The position numbers and the translations under genes were made by a program. The notes under the pieces were generated by a model. That model saw nothing but the letters and a program-made list of their open reading frames with translations. It was not told where the DNA came from and did not search any database. This document shows positions 9,083-17,551 of a stretch of 64,000 nt of DNA, piece by piece. The stretch comes from an uncultured Bacteroidales bacterium (lineage in GTDB: Bacteria > Bacteroidota > Bacteroidia > Bacteroidales > P3): assembly GCA_905235855.1 (NCBI GenBank), contig CAJONE010000003.1, positions 20,029 through 84,028 of the forward strand, written 5' to 3'. The first letter of the stretch is position 1. Each line of letters starts with the position of its first letter.

Positions 9083-9787
9083 TTGAAACGTTTTGCAACC
9101 ATATTGTTGTTGTTCGCCAGCATCAACGCCTCAGCGCAAATATCGAACCTCAGCTCGTTCGACGGGCGGCTGCTGCACTACGGCATACAAGTGGGTTACA
9201 CCCAGTCCAAGTTCGACCTGAAGTTCTCGGAAAACAGCGCCCTCAGAGACTCCCTGCAGGGCGTGACATCCTACTACAGCGCAGGCTTCCACATCGCCGT
9301 CATCGGCGACCTCCGCATCTGGAAATTCTTCAACATCCGCCTGCTGCCCGGCGTCACCATCATCAACCGCGAACTCAACTACTCCTGGGAACACGCTTTC
9401 TTCGACGCTCACCCGCACCTCGACATAAGACGCAACGTCGAAAGCGTCTACGGCGAAATCCCCCTCGAATTCCGCTACCGCGCCATGCGCTGGAGGAACT
9501 TCCGACCCTACGTCACCGCTGGTATCACCTACGGCTTCGACTTTTCATCTCTCCGCAAAAACAAAAACAACAACGACGAAGCCATCGTGCGCCTCAACCC
9601 ACACGAAGTGCACTACACCATCGGCGTGGGCCTCGACTTCTTCCTGAAATATGTCAAGTTCGCTATCGACCTCAAGGCCGGCTTCGGCATCATAAACCTC
9701 TGGGTCCAGGACGATGACATCTACAGCCGCTCGGCCGACTACTTGAAGTCGCGCACATTAATGTTCAGCTTCACCTTCGAAGGCTGA
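9083..9787 (+). CDS. porT: PorT-like outer-membrane protein (T9SS)
   Basis: 234 residues with a signal peptide (MKRFATILLLFASINASA) and an amphipathic, beta-barrel-like remainder with many alternating aromatic residues (for example LLHYGIQVGYTQSKFDLKF). It resembles PorT, an outer-membrane component required for type IX secretion in Porphyromonas gingivalis. The start codon is TTG at 9083; no ATG gives a complete signal peptide. Context supports the call: two C10 proteases with T9SS sorting tails are encoded 1.2-3 kb downstream. It could instead belong to the broader PorT/OmpW-like barrel family without a secretion role. Confidence 0.72.
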   Translation: MKRFATILLLFASINASAQISNLSSFDGRLLHYGIQVGYTQSKFDLKFSENSALRDSLQGVTSYYSAGFHIAVIGDLRIWKFFNIRLLPGVTIINRELNYSWEHAFFDAHPHLDIRRNVESVYGEIPLEFRYRAMRWRNFRPYVTAGITYGFDFSSLRKNKNNNDEAIVRLNPHEVHYTIGVGLDFFLKYVKFAIDLKAGFGIINLWVQDDDIYSRSADYLKSRTLMFSFTFEG

Positions 9788-9918
9788 CGGCTATCGGAGA
9801 TCTCATATCAACCCGCCAACCTAAAGCCTCACAAAACATATCACCTTGCCTGTTGAGCTTTTCACCACACGGCAAACTATCAAGATTACACGCGTTTCAA
9901 TGCAGAATAGGCGGGAAC

Positions 9919-9950
9919 CTTGCACCGTGAGCAAATTGTTGCTATATTTG
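9919..9950 (+). promoter_or_regulatory. Bacteroidota promoter for the lipoprotein gene
   Basis: cTTG at 9919-9922, 20 nt spacing, then TATATTTG at 9943-9950, about 50 nt upstream of the lipoprotein start. This matches the Bacteroidota sigma-A consensus well. Confidence 0.7.
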
Positions 9951-10001
9951 CACAACGCAAACAATCTAATCACACCTTCCTAAACTTCTAACATACAACT
10001 C

Positions 10002-10967
10002 ATGAATCACAGTCACACACACCTGTTGGCGGTCATTATGGTGGCTGCCACCACATTATCTTTTTTTGCAGCAGCCTGCGAACGCGACGAAAGACCGGAT
10101 GAAAACACCGACACAGTGACCGACACCCCTGTCAGCCGGACGCCGTTCGACAGCAACGGCGCCTCCGTCGCCCTATTCAGCGTCGCCGACGGACTAAAAG
10201 TGCATTTCTCGAAAGGCAACCTGCAGTACACCACAGTCGGTTCTCATACTACACCCGATGGACAAGCCGCTGGCACATTCCGCTTTGCCGAGCGGCAGTA
10301 TGACTACATCGGACAGAATAACGATATGGTCTCCGACACCAACAGCGCCTATATCGACCTTCTTTGCTGGGGCAGCAGCGGCTGGCACGTCGCCCCATGG
10401 TCGGATGTCGACGGCGACTACGACATCGAAAGTCTCTGCGGCAACGAAGCATTCGCCGACTGGGGCGTTTATAACGCCATCTCGAACGGCGGCAACCGCA
10501 CAGGGATGTGGAGAACACTGACTCGCAACGAATGGGACTATCTGGTTAACCGACGTGCCGCCTCGACAGTCGGCGGATGCGACAGCGCTCGCTACGCCCA
10601 AGCCACCGTTTGCGGTGTCGCGGGCCTTATACTCTTCCCCGACACCTTTGCTTGTCCCACGGAAATAACAATCAACGGCATCAACAGCAACAACATGACC
10701 ATGAACTTTGCCGACAACTGCTACACCGCCGAGCAATGGGCATCTCTTGAGGACGCAGGCGCCATTTTCCTGCCGGCAGCGGGATTTCGCGGAGGCACGT
10801 GGATTTCCACCGTCGGCGAGGGCGGCAGCTATTGGGCATCCACCTGCAACCCGAACCACCAAGCCTACGCTCTGCTCTTTATCAACGGACTGGTCAACGC
10901 CAGCGCCGAGTGCACTTACGATAAGGACCGCGGCTATGGCCGGTCGGTGCGATTAGTGATGGAATGA
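10002..10967 (+). CDS. Surface lipoprotein with Bacteroidales FSKGNLQY domain
   Basis: 321 residues. A signal peptide ends in a lipobox-like FFAAAC followed by a charged linker (ERDERPDENTD), so it is probably a lipoprotein. The body carries a sequence pattern recurrent in Bacteroidales surface proteins: VHFSKGNLQY, FAERQYDYIG, LCWGSSGW, ISNGGNRTGMWRTLTRNEWDYL, AAGFRGG, SVRLV. This resembles the Fibrobacter-type paralogous/DUF1566-like domain, whose function I do not know. It has its own promoter and stands alone between porT and the protease genes. Adhesion or substrate binding is only a guess. Confidence 0.72.
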   Translation: MNHSHTHLLAVIMVAATTLSFFAAACERDERPDENTDTVTDTPVSRTPFDSNGASVALFSVADGLKVHFSKGNLQYTTVGSHTTPDGQAAGTFRFAERQYDYIGQNNDMVSDTNSAYIDLLCWGSSGWHVAPWSDVDGDYDIESLCGNEAFADWGVYNAISNGGNRTGMWRTLTRNEWDYLVNRRAASTVGGCDSARYAQATVCGVAGLILFPDTFACPTEITINGINSNNMTMNFADNCYTAEQWASLEDAGAIFLPAAGFRGGTWISTVGEGGSYWASTCNPNHQAYALLFINGLVNASAECTYDKDRGYGRSVRLVME

Positions 10968-10997
10968 ACAGCCTGCCGCCAACTGGAAACTATTTAG

Positions 10998-11005
10998 TAT
11001 CTTTG
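10998..11005 (+). promoter_or_regulatory. Bacteroidota -7 box for the first C10 protease gene
   Basis: TATCTTTG, 23 nt upstream of the ATG at 11029. The -33 element is weak. No comparable box precedes the second protease gene, so that gene may be read from here. Confidence 0.55.
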
Positions 11006-11028
11006 CAAATCATTCGACACATTTCCAA

Positions 11029-12789
11029 ATGAAAAAGGCCACACTTTTCATAATCGCCCTGCTCTGTCTTTTGACCGCTCACGCCGGCCATGTAGACGAA
11101 ACGCGGGCAAGACTCGTTGCAAGCAACTTTTGGCAAATCGTGACCGGAACCGCACCGCATCTCGAAAACATCACAAGCCATACAGACCTGTCCGAACTTT
11201 ACCTATTCGACGTCGACAACGGAAAAGGGTATATCGTCGTCTCGGCCGATGATGTCGCCTACCCCGTTCTGGCATACTCTCTGTCGAACCCCTTCCCTAC
11301 CAGCAATATTGCGCCAGCCGTTATGTATATGCTACACAACTACGAACACCACATAATCTTTGCCAAAAACCTGCGCGAAGGTGCTGTTGCCGCAGTCGAA
11401 AAAGAATGGAAGAGTCTGGAACATGGCACAGCACCAGACACGAAAACCAGCACTGCCGTAGCACCGCTCATGACCAGCCAATGGTCACAGAACGAACCAT
11501 ACAACGGCATGTGCCCGCAGGCCGAGGGTCAGAACCGCTGCGTCACCGGATGCGTGGCCACCGCCATGGCTCAGGTGATGCGCTACTGGCGCTTCCCCGA
11601 ACACGGCGTGGGTTCTCATTCCTACTCCTATAGCGACCGGCCGGCTGCCGTCACTCACATGGTGGGCGACAGCAACGCCGTATGGCTCTACGACACACTT
11701 ACAGCCGACTTCGAACACACAAACTACGACTGGGACAACATGCCCGACAACGCATCGCCGTCAAGCTCGGATACCGAAAAAGAAGCCGTGGCCACACTCC
11801 TCTTTCACTGCGGGGTGGCCGTCGACATGGTTTACACCCCAACCGGCAGCGGTGCCTTCATGACACGCGACGAAGTGATCAACTTCGACACCATCAACTA
11901 CTCGACCGAGATAGCCGCCGAGGTGGTTATACCGCAATATTTCGGCTATTCACAAAACACCGTCGGCATCCTGAAAAACGACTACACAACCCTCGAATGG
12001 ACCGCTATGCTGAAAAATGAGATAAGCAACGGACGACCAGTCATATTCGCCGGCAACGATCCCGGAAGCGACTACGGACACGCATTTGTGCTCGACGGAT
12101 ACAACGCTTACCTCTACTTTCACTGCAACTTCGGCTGGGGTGGACAGTACGACGGCGACTTCCGTGTGGCCGAAATCGCTCCCTCGCATAGCGGCCATGC
12201 CTTTACCGACAAACAGAGTGGCATTTTCTATATGTACCCGCCAGGACAGGGCTTCTACAGTGTCGACGTGGTGTGTTCCGGCGATGGCGGCTCGGTTTAC
12301 GATGGTTCAACCGCCGTTTGCGACAGCACCTTGCGCATCTCTCTCGACGATTCCGAACGCCTACTGAAAATTGTTGCCGACCAGGGCTACTCCGTCAGCA
12401 AAATCCTTGCCGACAAAGACACCCTTTTCATAAACAATTCCGTAGCTGACGGCCACGACATCTCTTGCTCTGTTGCCGACGAGCCACGCACCATTATATG
12501 CGAATTCTCCAACCGCCGAAGCGATGTCAAACTAAAGGTTTTCTTTGCAGGCGAACCGCTATCCATTGCCAATGCCCGCACGACAGAATCCTGCAAGGTT
12601 TTCGCACACAACAATAAAATCGAAATTCGCGGCTCGAATATTGGCCAGATACAGGTTTTCGATGCCATAGGCCGCCACGTGTCATCACACAACGCTCACG
12701 GCAGCGATGTAATCTCACTCGAAGTGCCTCATCCAGGCGTGTATATTGTTCGCTGTTGCGGACAATCGCATAAAGTGGTGGTTCTATAA
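11029..12789 (+). CDS. Secreted C10 cysteine protease with T9SS sorting domain
   Basis: 586 residues. C10 peptidases (streptopain/SpeB, P. gingivalis PrtT, Prevotella interpain A) are papain-like enzymes made with an inhibitory propeptide. Seen here: signal peptide (MKKATLFIIALLCLLTAHA); a propeptide of about 120 residues containing the typical FDVDNGKGYIVVSADD; catalytic Cys in VTGCVATAMAQVM (about C175); catalytic His in YGHAFVLDGY (about H351); and FNFGWGG-like NFGWGGQYDGD. The C-terminal about 80 residues end in a beta-rich module with GRHVSSHNAHG and PGVYIVRCCGQSHKVVVL, a type A T9SS sorting signal. It is probably exported by T9SS and surface-anchored or released. It is a tandem paralogue of the next gene. 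Confidence 0.9.
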   Translation: MKKATLFIIALLCLLTAHAGHVDETRARLVASNFWQIVTGTAPHLENITSHTDLSELYLFDVDNGKGYIVVSADDVAYPVLAYSLSNPFPTSNIAPAVMYMLHNYEHHIIFAKNLREGAVAAVEKEWKSLEHGTAPDTKTSTAVAPLMTSQWSQNEPYNGMCPQAEGQNRCVTGCVATAMAQVMRYWRFPEHGVGSHSYSYSDRPAAVTHMVGDSNAVWLYDTLTADFEHTNYDWDNMPDNASPSSSDTEKEAVATLLFHCGVAVDMVYTPTGSGAFMTRDEVINFDTINYSTEIAAEVVIPQYFGYSQNTVGILKNDYTTLEWTAMLKNEISNGRPVIFAGNDPGSDYGHAFVLDGYNAYLYFHCNFGWGGQYDGDFRVAEIAPSHSGHAFTDKQSGIFYMYPPGQGFYSVDVVCSGDGGSVYDGSTAVCDSTLRISLDDSERLLKIVADQGYSVSKILADKDTLFINNSVADGHDISCSVADEPRTIICEFSNRRSDVKLKVFFAGEPLSIANARTTESCKVFAHNNKIEIRGSNIGQIQVFDAIGRHVSSHNAHGSDVISLEVPHPGVYIVRCCGQSHKVVVL

Positions 12790-12850
12790 TAATCCCGCAC
12801 TCACATCCGCCCGTCCATAATATGTTTTCAAGCCAATTCATTCCCATATC

Positions 12851-14581
12851 ATGAAAAAAATCCTTGTTTGTCTATTGCTCCTGCCGCTTGCCGCACTCGC
12901 CAACCCCATTGACCGTGCAACAGCCACACGAGTGGCAGAAAATTTTTGGTGGCTACAGTTCAAGGAGCAGGCATCTTTCACCGACTACTCGGACAACTTC
13001 GGTCTCACCAGAATTTACCTCCTCGGTGAAAACAACTCAAACGGATTCATTATCGTTTCTGCCGACAACCGAGCATTCCCCGTACTTGGCTATTCGCACG
13101 ATGGATTTCAAACGCAGAAAGTCTGCCCCTCGTTTGTTTCGTGGCTTCAGTCGTATGAACACTCCATCGCCTACGCCTGCGACAAAAACATCCCACCCGA
13201 CCAAACCATTACCGATGAATGGGATGCACTGACCAATGGGCAGCCACTCCCCAAAGCGAAAGATGCCATACAAGTCGCCCCCTTATTGACATCCACTTGG
13301 AACCAGGATCTACCCTACAACCTCTACTGCCCAGGCGAGGGTGCCGACAAAGCCCCCACGGGCTGCGTTGCCACCGCCATGGCTCAAGTGATGTACTACT
13401 GGCGCTTTCCCGAACACGGCTATGGCCAAAACCAATACAACTATGCCGACTTCACCGACACTAACTTCAACTGGCAGTATGGCACCCTCTCCGCCGACTT
13501 CGAGAACACTCACTACGACTGGGACAACATGGTGAACCAACTGGGCAACAACTCCGACAGCGCAAACATCAAAGCCGTTGCCCTGCTCAACTACCACTGC
13601 GGCATAGCACTCAACATGCTCTACAAACCCGGCGGAAGCATGGCCTTCGTCACCGTGACCGACAACATTCTTTTCGACACAAACTACTACCCCACTCGCA
13701 TCGCCGCCGAAAACATAATCCCACGCTTCTTTGGCTACTCGCCCGAAACTGTTGGAAAACAGCGCATGAACTACGAACGATTCCTTGACTGGGTTTATCT
13801 GTTGCGCGACGAATTGCAGAAAAACCGTCCCATAATTTTCGCCGGCGCCGCTGGCGAAGGGGCATCCGCCGGACACTGCTTTATCCTTGACGGAGTCAAC
13901 CCTTACCTCTTTTTCCATATCAATTTCGGTTGGGGCGGTTTGTACGACGGAGACTTTCGTGTCGATGCCATCTCGTCTCGCTCCTTTAACTTTAACTGCA
14001 GGCAACAGGCCATCATTGGAATGCGTCCGCCCGACATATTCAGCGTCAAAGTCACCTGCAACGGTTCATCTGGCGGCTCCGTCTCGCACAATAGCGATAA
14101 TGTCTGCGGCACATTCGTCAACATGACTACAGGTGCCGACGACAGCAAACTGAACATTGTTGCCGCCGACGGCTTCTATATCCGCACCGTCACTTTGGGT
14201 TCCGACACCATCGTCGACCACGGTTTGGTTCTCGACGACTCGCACCTCTCCCACTCGGCAACCGGTATCCTTGAATCTGCCGAATGTCTGCTTTCCGACT
14301 TCTCATCCGACACAGAACTGATTGTCACATTTGCAGACAAATCACTCTCCATCAACGATATGCCACCTGTCACCCACTTCATCGCAACAACGAACGGACA
14401 CAACATCATAATCCATGGCCACAATATCCAACAGGGAGGGGTATACGACATAATGGGGCGCACGGTTTGCGAGTTTAACGGTCATTCGGCAGACTCTGTC
14501 ACCATCCCGATCCACCACAACGGCATATTCATTGTTCGCTGTGGAGGCCAATCAACCAAAGTTGTTATAAACACCCATTAA
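12851..14581 (+). CDS. Secreted C10 cysteine protease with T9SS sorting domain, second copy
   Basis: 576 residues, colinear with the gene before it: signal peptide (MKKILVCLLLLPLAALA), propeptide with LLGENNSNGFIIVSADN, catalytic Cys in PTGCVATAMAQVMYYW (about C172), catalytic His in GHCFILDGVN (about H342), INFGWGGLYDGD, and a T9SS C-terminal domain (YDIMGRTVCEF, NGIFIVRCGGQSTKVVI). The pair clearly arose by duplication, but the copies have diverged through the propeptide and the domain before the sorting tail, so their specificities may differ. The gap to the first copy is 61 nt with no terminator, consistent with an operon. Confidence 0.9.
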   Translation: MKKILVCLLLLPLAALANPIDRATATRVAENFWWLQFKEQASFTDYSDNFGLTRIYLLGENNSNGFIIVSADNRAFPVLGYSHDGFQTQKVCPSFVSWLQSYEHSIAYACDKNIPPDQTITDEWDALTNGQPLPKAKDAIQVAPLLTSTWNQDLPYNLYCPGEGADKAPTGCVATAMAQVMYYWRFPEHGYGQNQYNYADFTDTNFNWQYGTLSADFENTHYDWDNMVNQLGNNSDSANIKAVALLNYHCGIALNMLYKPGGSMAFVTVTDNILFDTNYYPTRIAAENIIPRFFGYSPETVGKQRMNYERFLDWVYLLRDELQKNRPIIFAGAAGEGASAGHCFILDGVNPYLFFHINFGWGGLYDGDFRVDAISSRSFNFNCRQQAIIGMRPPDIFSVKVTCNGSSGGSVSHNSDNVCGTFVNMTTGADDSKLNIVAADGFYIRTVTLGSDTIVDHGLVLDDSHLSHSATGILESAECLLSDFSSDTELIVTFADKSLSINDMPPVTHFIATTNGHNIIIHGHNIQQGGVYDIMGRTVCEFNGHSADSVTIPIHHNGIFIVRCGGQSTKVVINTH

Positions 14582-14655
14582 GTCACAGTTTCTGGCTTAA
14601 TCACAAGGAAATGCTAATTCCAACAGATTTGTCTTCATCCATCTTATCGCAATAA

Positions 14656-15741
14656 ATGCTACTCCTTCTGCTATTCCTTCTCGGCGCAATGTCCATATCG
14701 TTTCTCTGCTCGATACTGGAATCTACGCTTATGTCCACACCTCTGTCATACATAACCATGCGCGAGGACGAGGGCTACAAACCGGCCACACGGTTTAAAC
14801 AATACAAAACCGACAACGCACGCCCAATCGCTGCCATTCTTTCACTCAACACAATCGCCAACACAATCGGAGCGGCAGGCGTAGGCCATCAGGTAAACGA
14901 TGCCTTTGGCAGCCAATGGTTTACACTCGTCTCGGTTATTACCACAGTGCTGATTCTGCTCTTCTCTGAAATAATTCCTAAAACAATCGGAACTCGCCAC
15001 TGGCGCAAACTTATGGGTTTTGCAACAGGAGCCATCCGACTGCTTATTATACTGATGTACCCGTTCGTTGTGCTTATCGAGCTTTTCACCAAAACATTTG
15101 CACCAAAAAATGACGACGAAACAGCTGTGAGCCGCGAGGAGGTTGCAGCCCTAGCCGATGTTGGCGAAGACGAGGGCGTGATTGACGAGGATGAAAACAA
15201 AATCATCCAAAACATTTTCAAACTCGACGACATTCACATCTACGATGTCATGACACCCCGCTCGGTCGCCGCTGTGGCTCCCGAAAACATGACAATTAAA
15301 GCTTTCTACCGCGACGACGATTATTCACATTTCTCACGTATACCCGTCTATGGCGAAAACGCCGACGAAATAACCGGCTATATTCTGCGCAGCGAGGCTC
15401 TCGAACTCCTTGCCGACGACAAATTTTCATGCCATCTCTCCGAAATAAAACGCCCCCTGCCCTATTTCAACGAGGAAGACTCTATCAGCAGCGCGTGGGA
15501 GGCCATGCTCAAACAAAAAGTACAAATAGCCATCGCCATTGACGAGTACGGCTGCTTTCAGGGCATTCTTACGCTCGAGGACATCATCGAAACCATCTTC
15601 GGTCTCGAGATTATCGACGAAAACGACGAAGTGAGCGATATGCAGCAATACGCCCGCGAACGGTGGCAGCAGCGTCAACGACGCTTCCAGTCTATCGCCC
15701 TGCCCGACGACATCGAACATCCCGACCAAACCGAAAAATAA
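14656..15741 (+). CDS. CNNM/DUF21 membrane protein with CBS domains
   Basis: 361 residues. An N-terminal DUF21/CNNM transmembrane domain spans about residues 1-140 (hydrophobic helices around 1-18, 60-75, 90-108 and 125-145). It is followed by a tandem CBS pair starting near DIHIYDVMTPRSVAAV and including AIDEYGCFQGILTLEDIIETI. The family (CorC/MpfA/hemolysin-like, eukaryotic CNNM) is linked to Mg2+ or cobalt homeostasis. The C-terminal CorC_HlyC domain seen in many relatives appears to be absent: the protein stops about 40 residues after the CBS pair in a charged tail. No signal peptide; inner-membrane location expected. Confidence 0.85.
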   Translation: MLLLLLFLLGAMSISFLCSILESTLMSTPLSYITMREDEGYKPATRFKQYKTDNARPIAAILSLNTIANTIGAAGVGHQVNDAFGSQWFTLVSVITTVLILLFSEIIPKTIGTRHWRKLMGFATGAIRLLIILMYPFVVLIELFTKTFAPKNDDETAVSREEVAALADVGEDEGVIDEDENKIIQNIFKLDDIHIYDVMTPRSVAAVAPENMTIKAFYRDDDYSHFSRIPVYGENADEITGYILRSEALELLADDKFSCHLSEIKRPLPYFNEEDSISSAWEAMLKQKVQIAIAIDEYGCFQGILTLEDIIETIFGLEIIDENDEVSDMQQYARERWQQRQRRFQSIALPDDIEHPDQTEK

Positions 15742-15831
15742 ATTCTGCCAACATGTCTCTCACACATCAAAGCAAACCGACGCGACCGAATCTGCAATAA
15801 AAGTATTCAACCCTATATTCAACACACTTCC

Positions 15832-16602
15832 TTGACAGTCCGTTACATATACCACAGCTGCTTTGTAGTTGAAAACGACGACACGATAGTCGTTTTCGAC
15901 TACTGGAAAGACCCACTCGGTTACCTGCACGATCTCCTGACCAGCACTCAAAAAACCGTCTATGTTTTCGTTTCACACTTCCACGACGATCACTACAATG
16001 CCGAAATTCTGCAATGGGGACGTGGCGACTCACGCATCACAACCAAACCGCGCCTCATGCTTTCTTACGACACCGTTCGCAAACGCCGCGTACCACGTGC
16101 TATCGTGCGAGACATAATGAACCCCGAACGGTTCTATGAGGACGAATTTCTCCGAGCCAACTACTACCGCTCCACCGACATCGGCGTCGCAGTTGCCCTC
16201 ACCTTTTCCGACGGCTCTACGGTTTTCCACTCGGGCGACCTGAACAATTGGTATTTCACCGAAGGAAACCGCCTGAAAGTTTCGCTCGATGAGATGGAAG
16301 GCATGTATATGTCTGTTGTGCGAATGATCCGTGCCGACATTTCACATTTCACCCATGTCATGCTCCCTATAGACCCGCGCCTCGAATCCAACATGCTGCG
16401 TAGCTCGATGCAATGGCTCAACAAAATTTATACCGACAACTTCTACCCCATGCATTTCTGGCATCAATATCCACTTATTGCCGACAGCCTGAGAGAAATG
16501 CAGCACCTTTTCCCCTCAACCACATTCTGGTGTCCAACACCACTACCCGACACCGCCAACACCATACCAGTTGAACGGGACATGTTTCAGCAAAGCATCT
16601 AA
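15832..16602 (+). CDS. MBL-fold metallo-hydrolase
   Basis: 256 residues. The zinc motif SHFHDDHY (HxHxDH) lies at about residues 48-55, and FHSGDLNNW and HFTHVMLPIDPR provide later metallo-beta-lactamase-fold elements. It resembles the small UlaG/RNase-Z-like hydrolases of Bacteroidota whose substrates are unknown. The frame opens with TTG at 15832; there is no in-frame ATG before the first conserved strand (VRYIYHSCFVVEN), so TTG is the likely start. No signal peptide, so cytoplasmic. A convergent gene follows across a hairpin. Confidence 0.82.
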   Translation: MTVRYIYHSCFVVENDDTIVVFDYWKDPLGYLHDLLTSTQKTVYVFVSHFHDDHYNAEILQWGRGDSRITTKPRLMLSYDTVRKRRVPRAIVRDIMNPERFYEDEFLRANYYRSTDIGVAVALTFSDGSTVFHSGDLNNWYFTEGNRLKVSLDEMEGMYMSVVRMIRADISHFTHVMLPIDPRLESNMLRSSMQWLNKIYTDNFYPMHFWHQYPLIADSLREMQHLFPSTTFWCPTPLPDTANTIPVERDMFQQSI

Positions 16603-16613
16603 ACCATATACGA

Positions 16614-16650
16614 CAATAGTGCCAACAACATCGCAATGCTGGCACTATTG
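16614..16650. terminator. Hairpin between convergent genes
   Basis: 11-bp perfect stem (caatagtgcca / tggcactattg) with a 15-nt loop between the convergent MBL and propeller genes. The flanking T runs are short, so termination may be moderate; it could act in both directions. Confidence 0.5.
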
Positions 16651-16664
16651 GTATTATTCGAAAG

Positions 16665-17426
16665 TCATTTCTTCGGTTCTGCCTCTATCTGGTACTTGTA
16701 GACGTTCTCCGCCGCATCTACCACATACAGACACCCGTCTTTAAGTTCAGCGTACTGCGCTTTCCTATCGAGCGGCATACGACTAGACACCTCGCCCGTA
16801 ACCTTATCAATCACATACACAAAATCACGCTCCGACGCAAAACCATAACTGCAAACCAGAAAACCGTCGCCCATCACTATTATGTCGTTGCTCGTAAGAT
16901 AGTCGGTTTTCCACACAATCACACCCGTTTTGGCGTCGAAGCAGTATAGTCGCGAACATTTGCCGTGATATTGGTCAGAATAGGTCGGGCAGGCCATATT
17001 GAAATAAAAACGCCCCTTGTCATAGCGTATGTCCTGCACCTCTAACCCCCACTCATCGGTTACTCTGCACAGGTCAAATTCTCTCGCCAGCTTGTCCTCT
17101 TTGTTGTATATGGCAAGTGTAAAGCCATAGTAATCTTCGCTCATCGGACTGCGGAAAAGGGCAAACGAACCAAAATTGGTCTTCTCGGAAATTATAAGCT
17201 GCATCTCGCTCGTTGACTTACTGCGTATTAGATTCGGAACCCTCACCTCCTCACGCAAACGATACTCTGCCCCAGCAGGCTTGTTTTCGCCTGTCAGTCC
17301 AAATCGCGATGCCCACTCGCTTCCCACATTGGGATACTTCTTAACAAGCGTAAGTTTCTGCGCATCGGCAGCACCGCAAGCAAACATCATCGCAAAAATT
17401 ATCGCAAGACAATATTTCTGTTTCAT
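16665..17426 (-). CDS. Secreted beta-propeller-like protein, unknown function
   Basis: 253 residues from the ATG at 17424-17426; an ATG six codons earlier exists but would spoil the signal peptide (MKQKYCLAIIFAMMFACGAADA). Repeated strands such as SRLYCFDAKTGVIVWKTD, FVYVIDKVTGEVSSRMPL and CLYVVDAAENVYKYQ are the PQQ/WD-like blade pattern. The protein is short for a full propeller, so it may have few blades or be a partial domain. MFAC could act as a lipobox, though a type I cleavage after ADA is as likely. I do not recognise a specific family. Confidence 0.65.
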   Translation of the reverse strand: MKQKYCLAIIFAMMFACGAADAQKLTLVKKYPNVGSEWASRFGLTGENKPAGAEYRLREEVRVPNLIRSKSTSEMQLIISEKTNFGSFALFRSPMSEDYYGFTLAIYNKEDKLAREFDLCRVTDEWGLEVQDIRYDKGRFYFNMACPTYSDQYHGKCSRLYCFDAKTGVIVWKTDYLTSNDIIVMGDGFLVCSYGFASERDFVYVIDKVTGEVSSRMPLDRKAQYAELKDGCLYVVDAAENVYKYQIEAEPKK

Positions 17427-17448
17427 ATCTGTCGTGTTTTTCAACCTG

Positions 17449-17456
17449 CAAAGGTA
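17449..17456 (-). promoter_or_regulatory. Bacteroidota -7 box for the propeller-like gene
   Basis: Plus-strand caaaggta is TACCTTTG on the minus strand, 23 nt upstream of the chosen start; this short distance supports the second ATG as the start. Confidence 0.55.
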
Positions 17457-17509
17457 GTTATATTTTCACAAACATCGGCAACTATGTTCAATGTTTCTAA
17501 AAAAAAACG

Positions 17510-17517
17510 TATCTTTA
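17510..17517 (+). promoter_or_regulatory. Possible -7 box for dnaE
   Basis: TATCTTTA (one mismatch to TAnnTTTG), 34 nt before the dnaE ATG. It shares the divergent intergenic region with the propeller-like gene's box. The -33 element (ttca, 19 nt upstream) is weak. Confidence 0.4.
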
Positions 17518-17551
17518 CACATTCATTGAAATATAAATACGCAAGCACATT

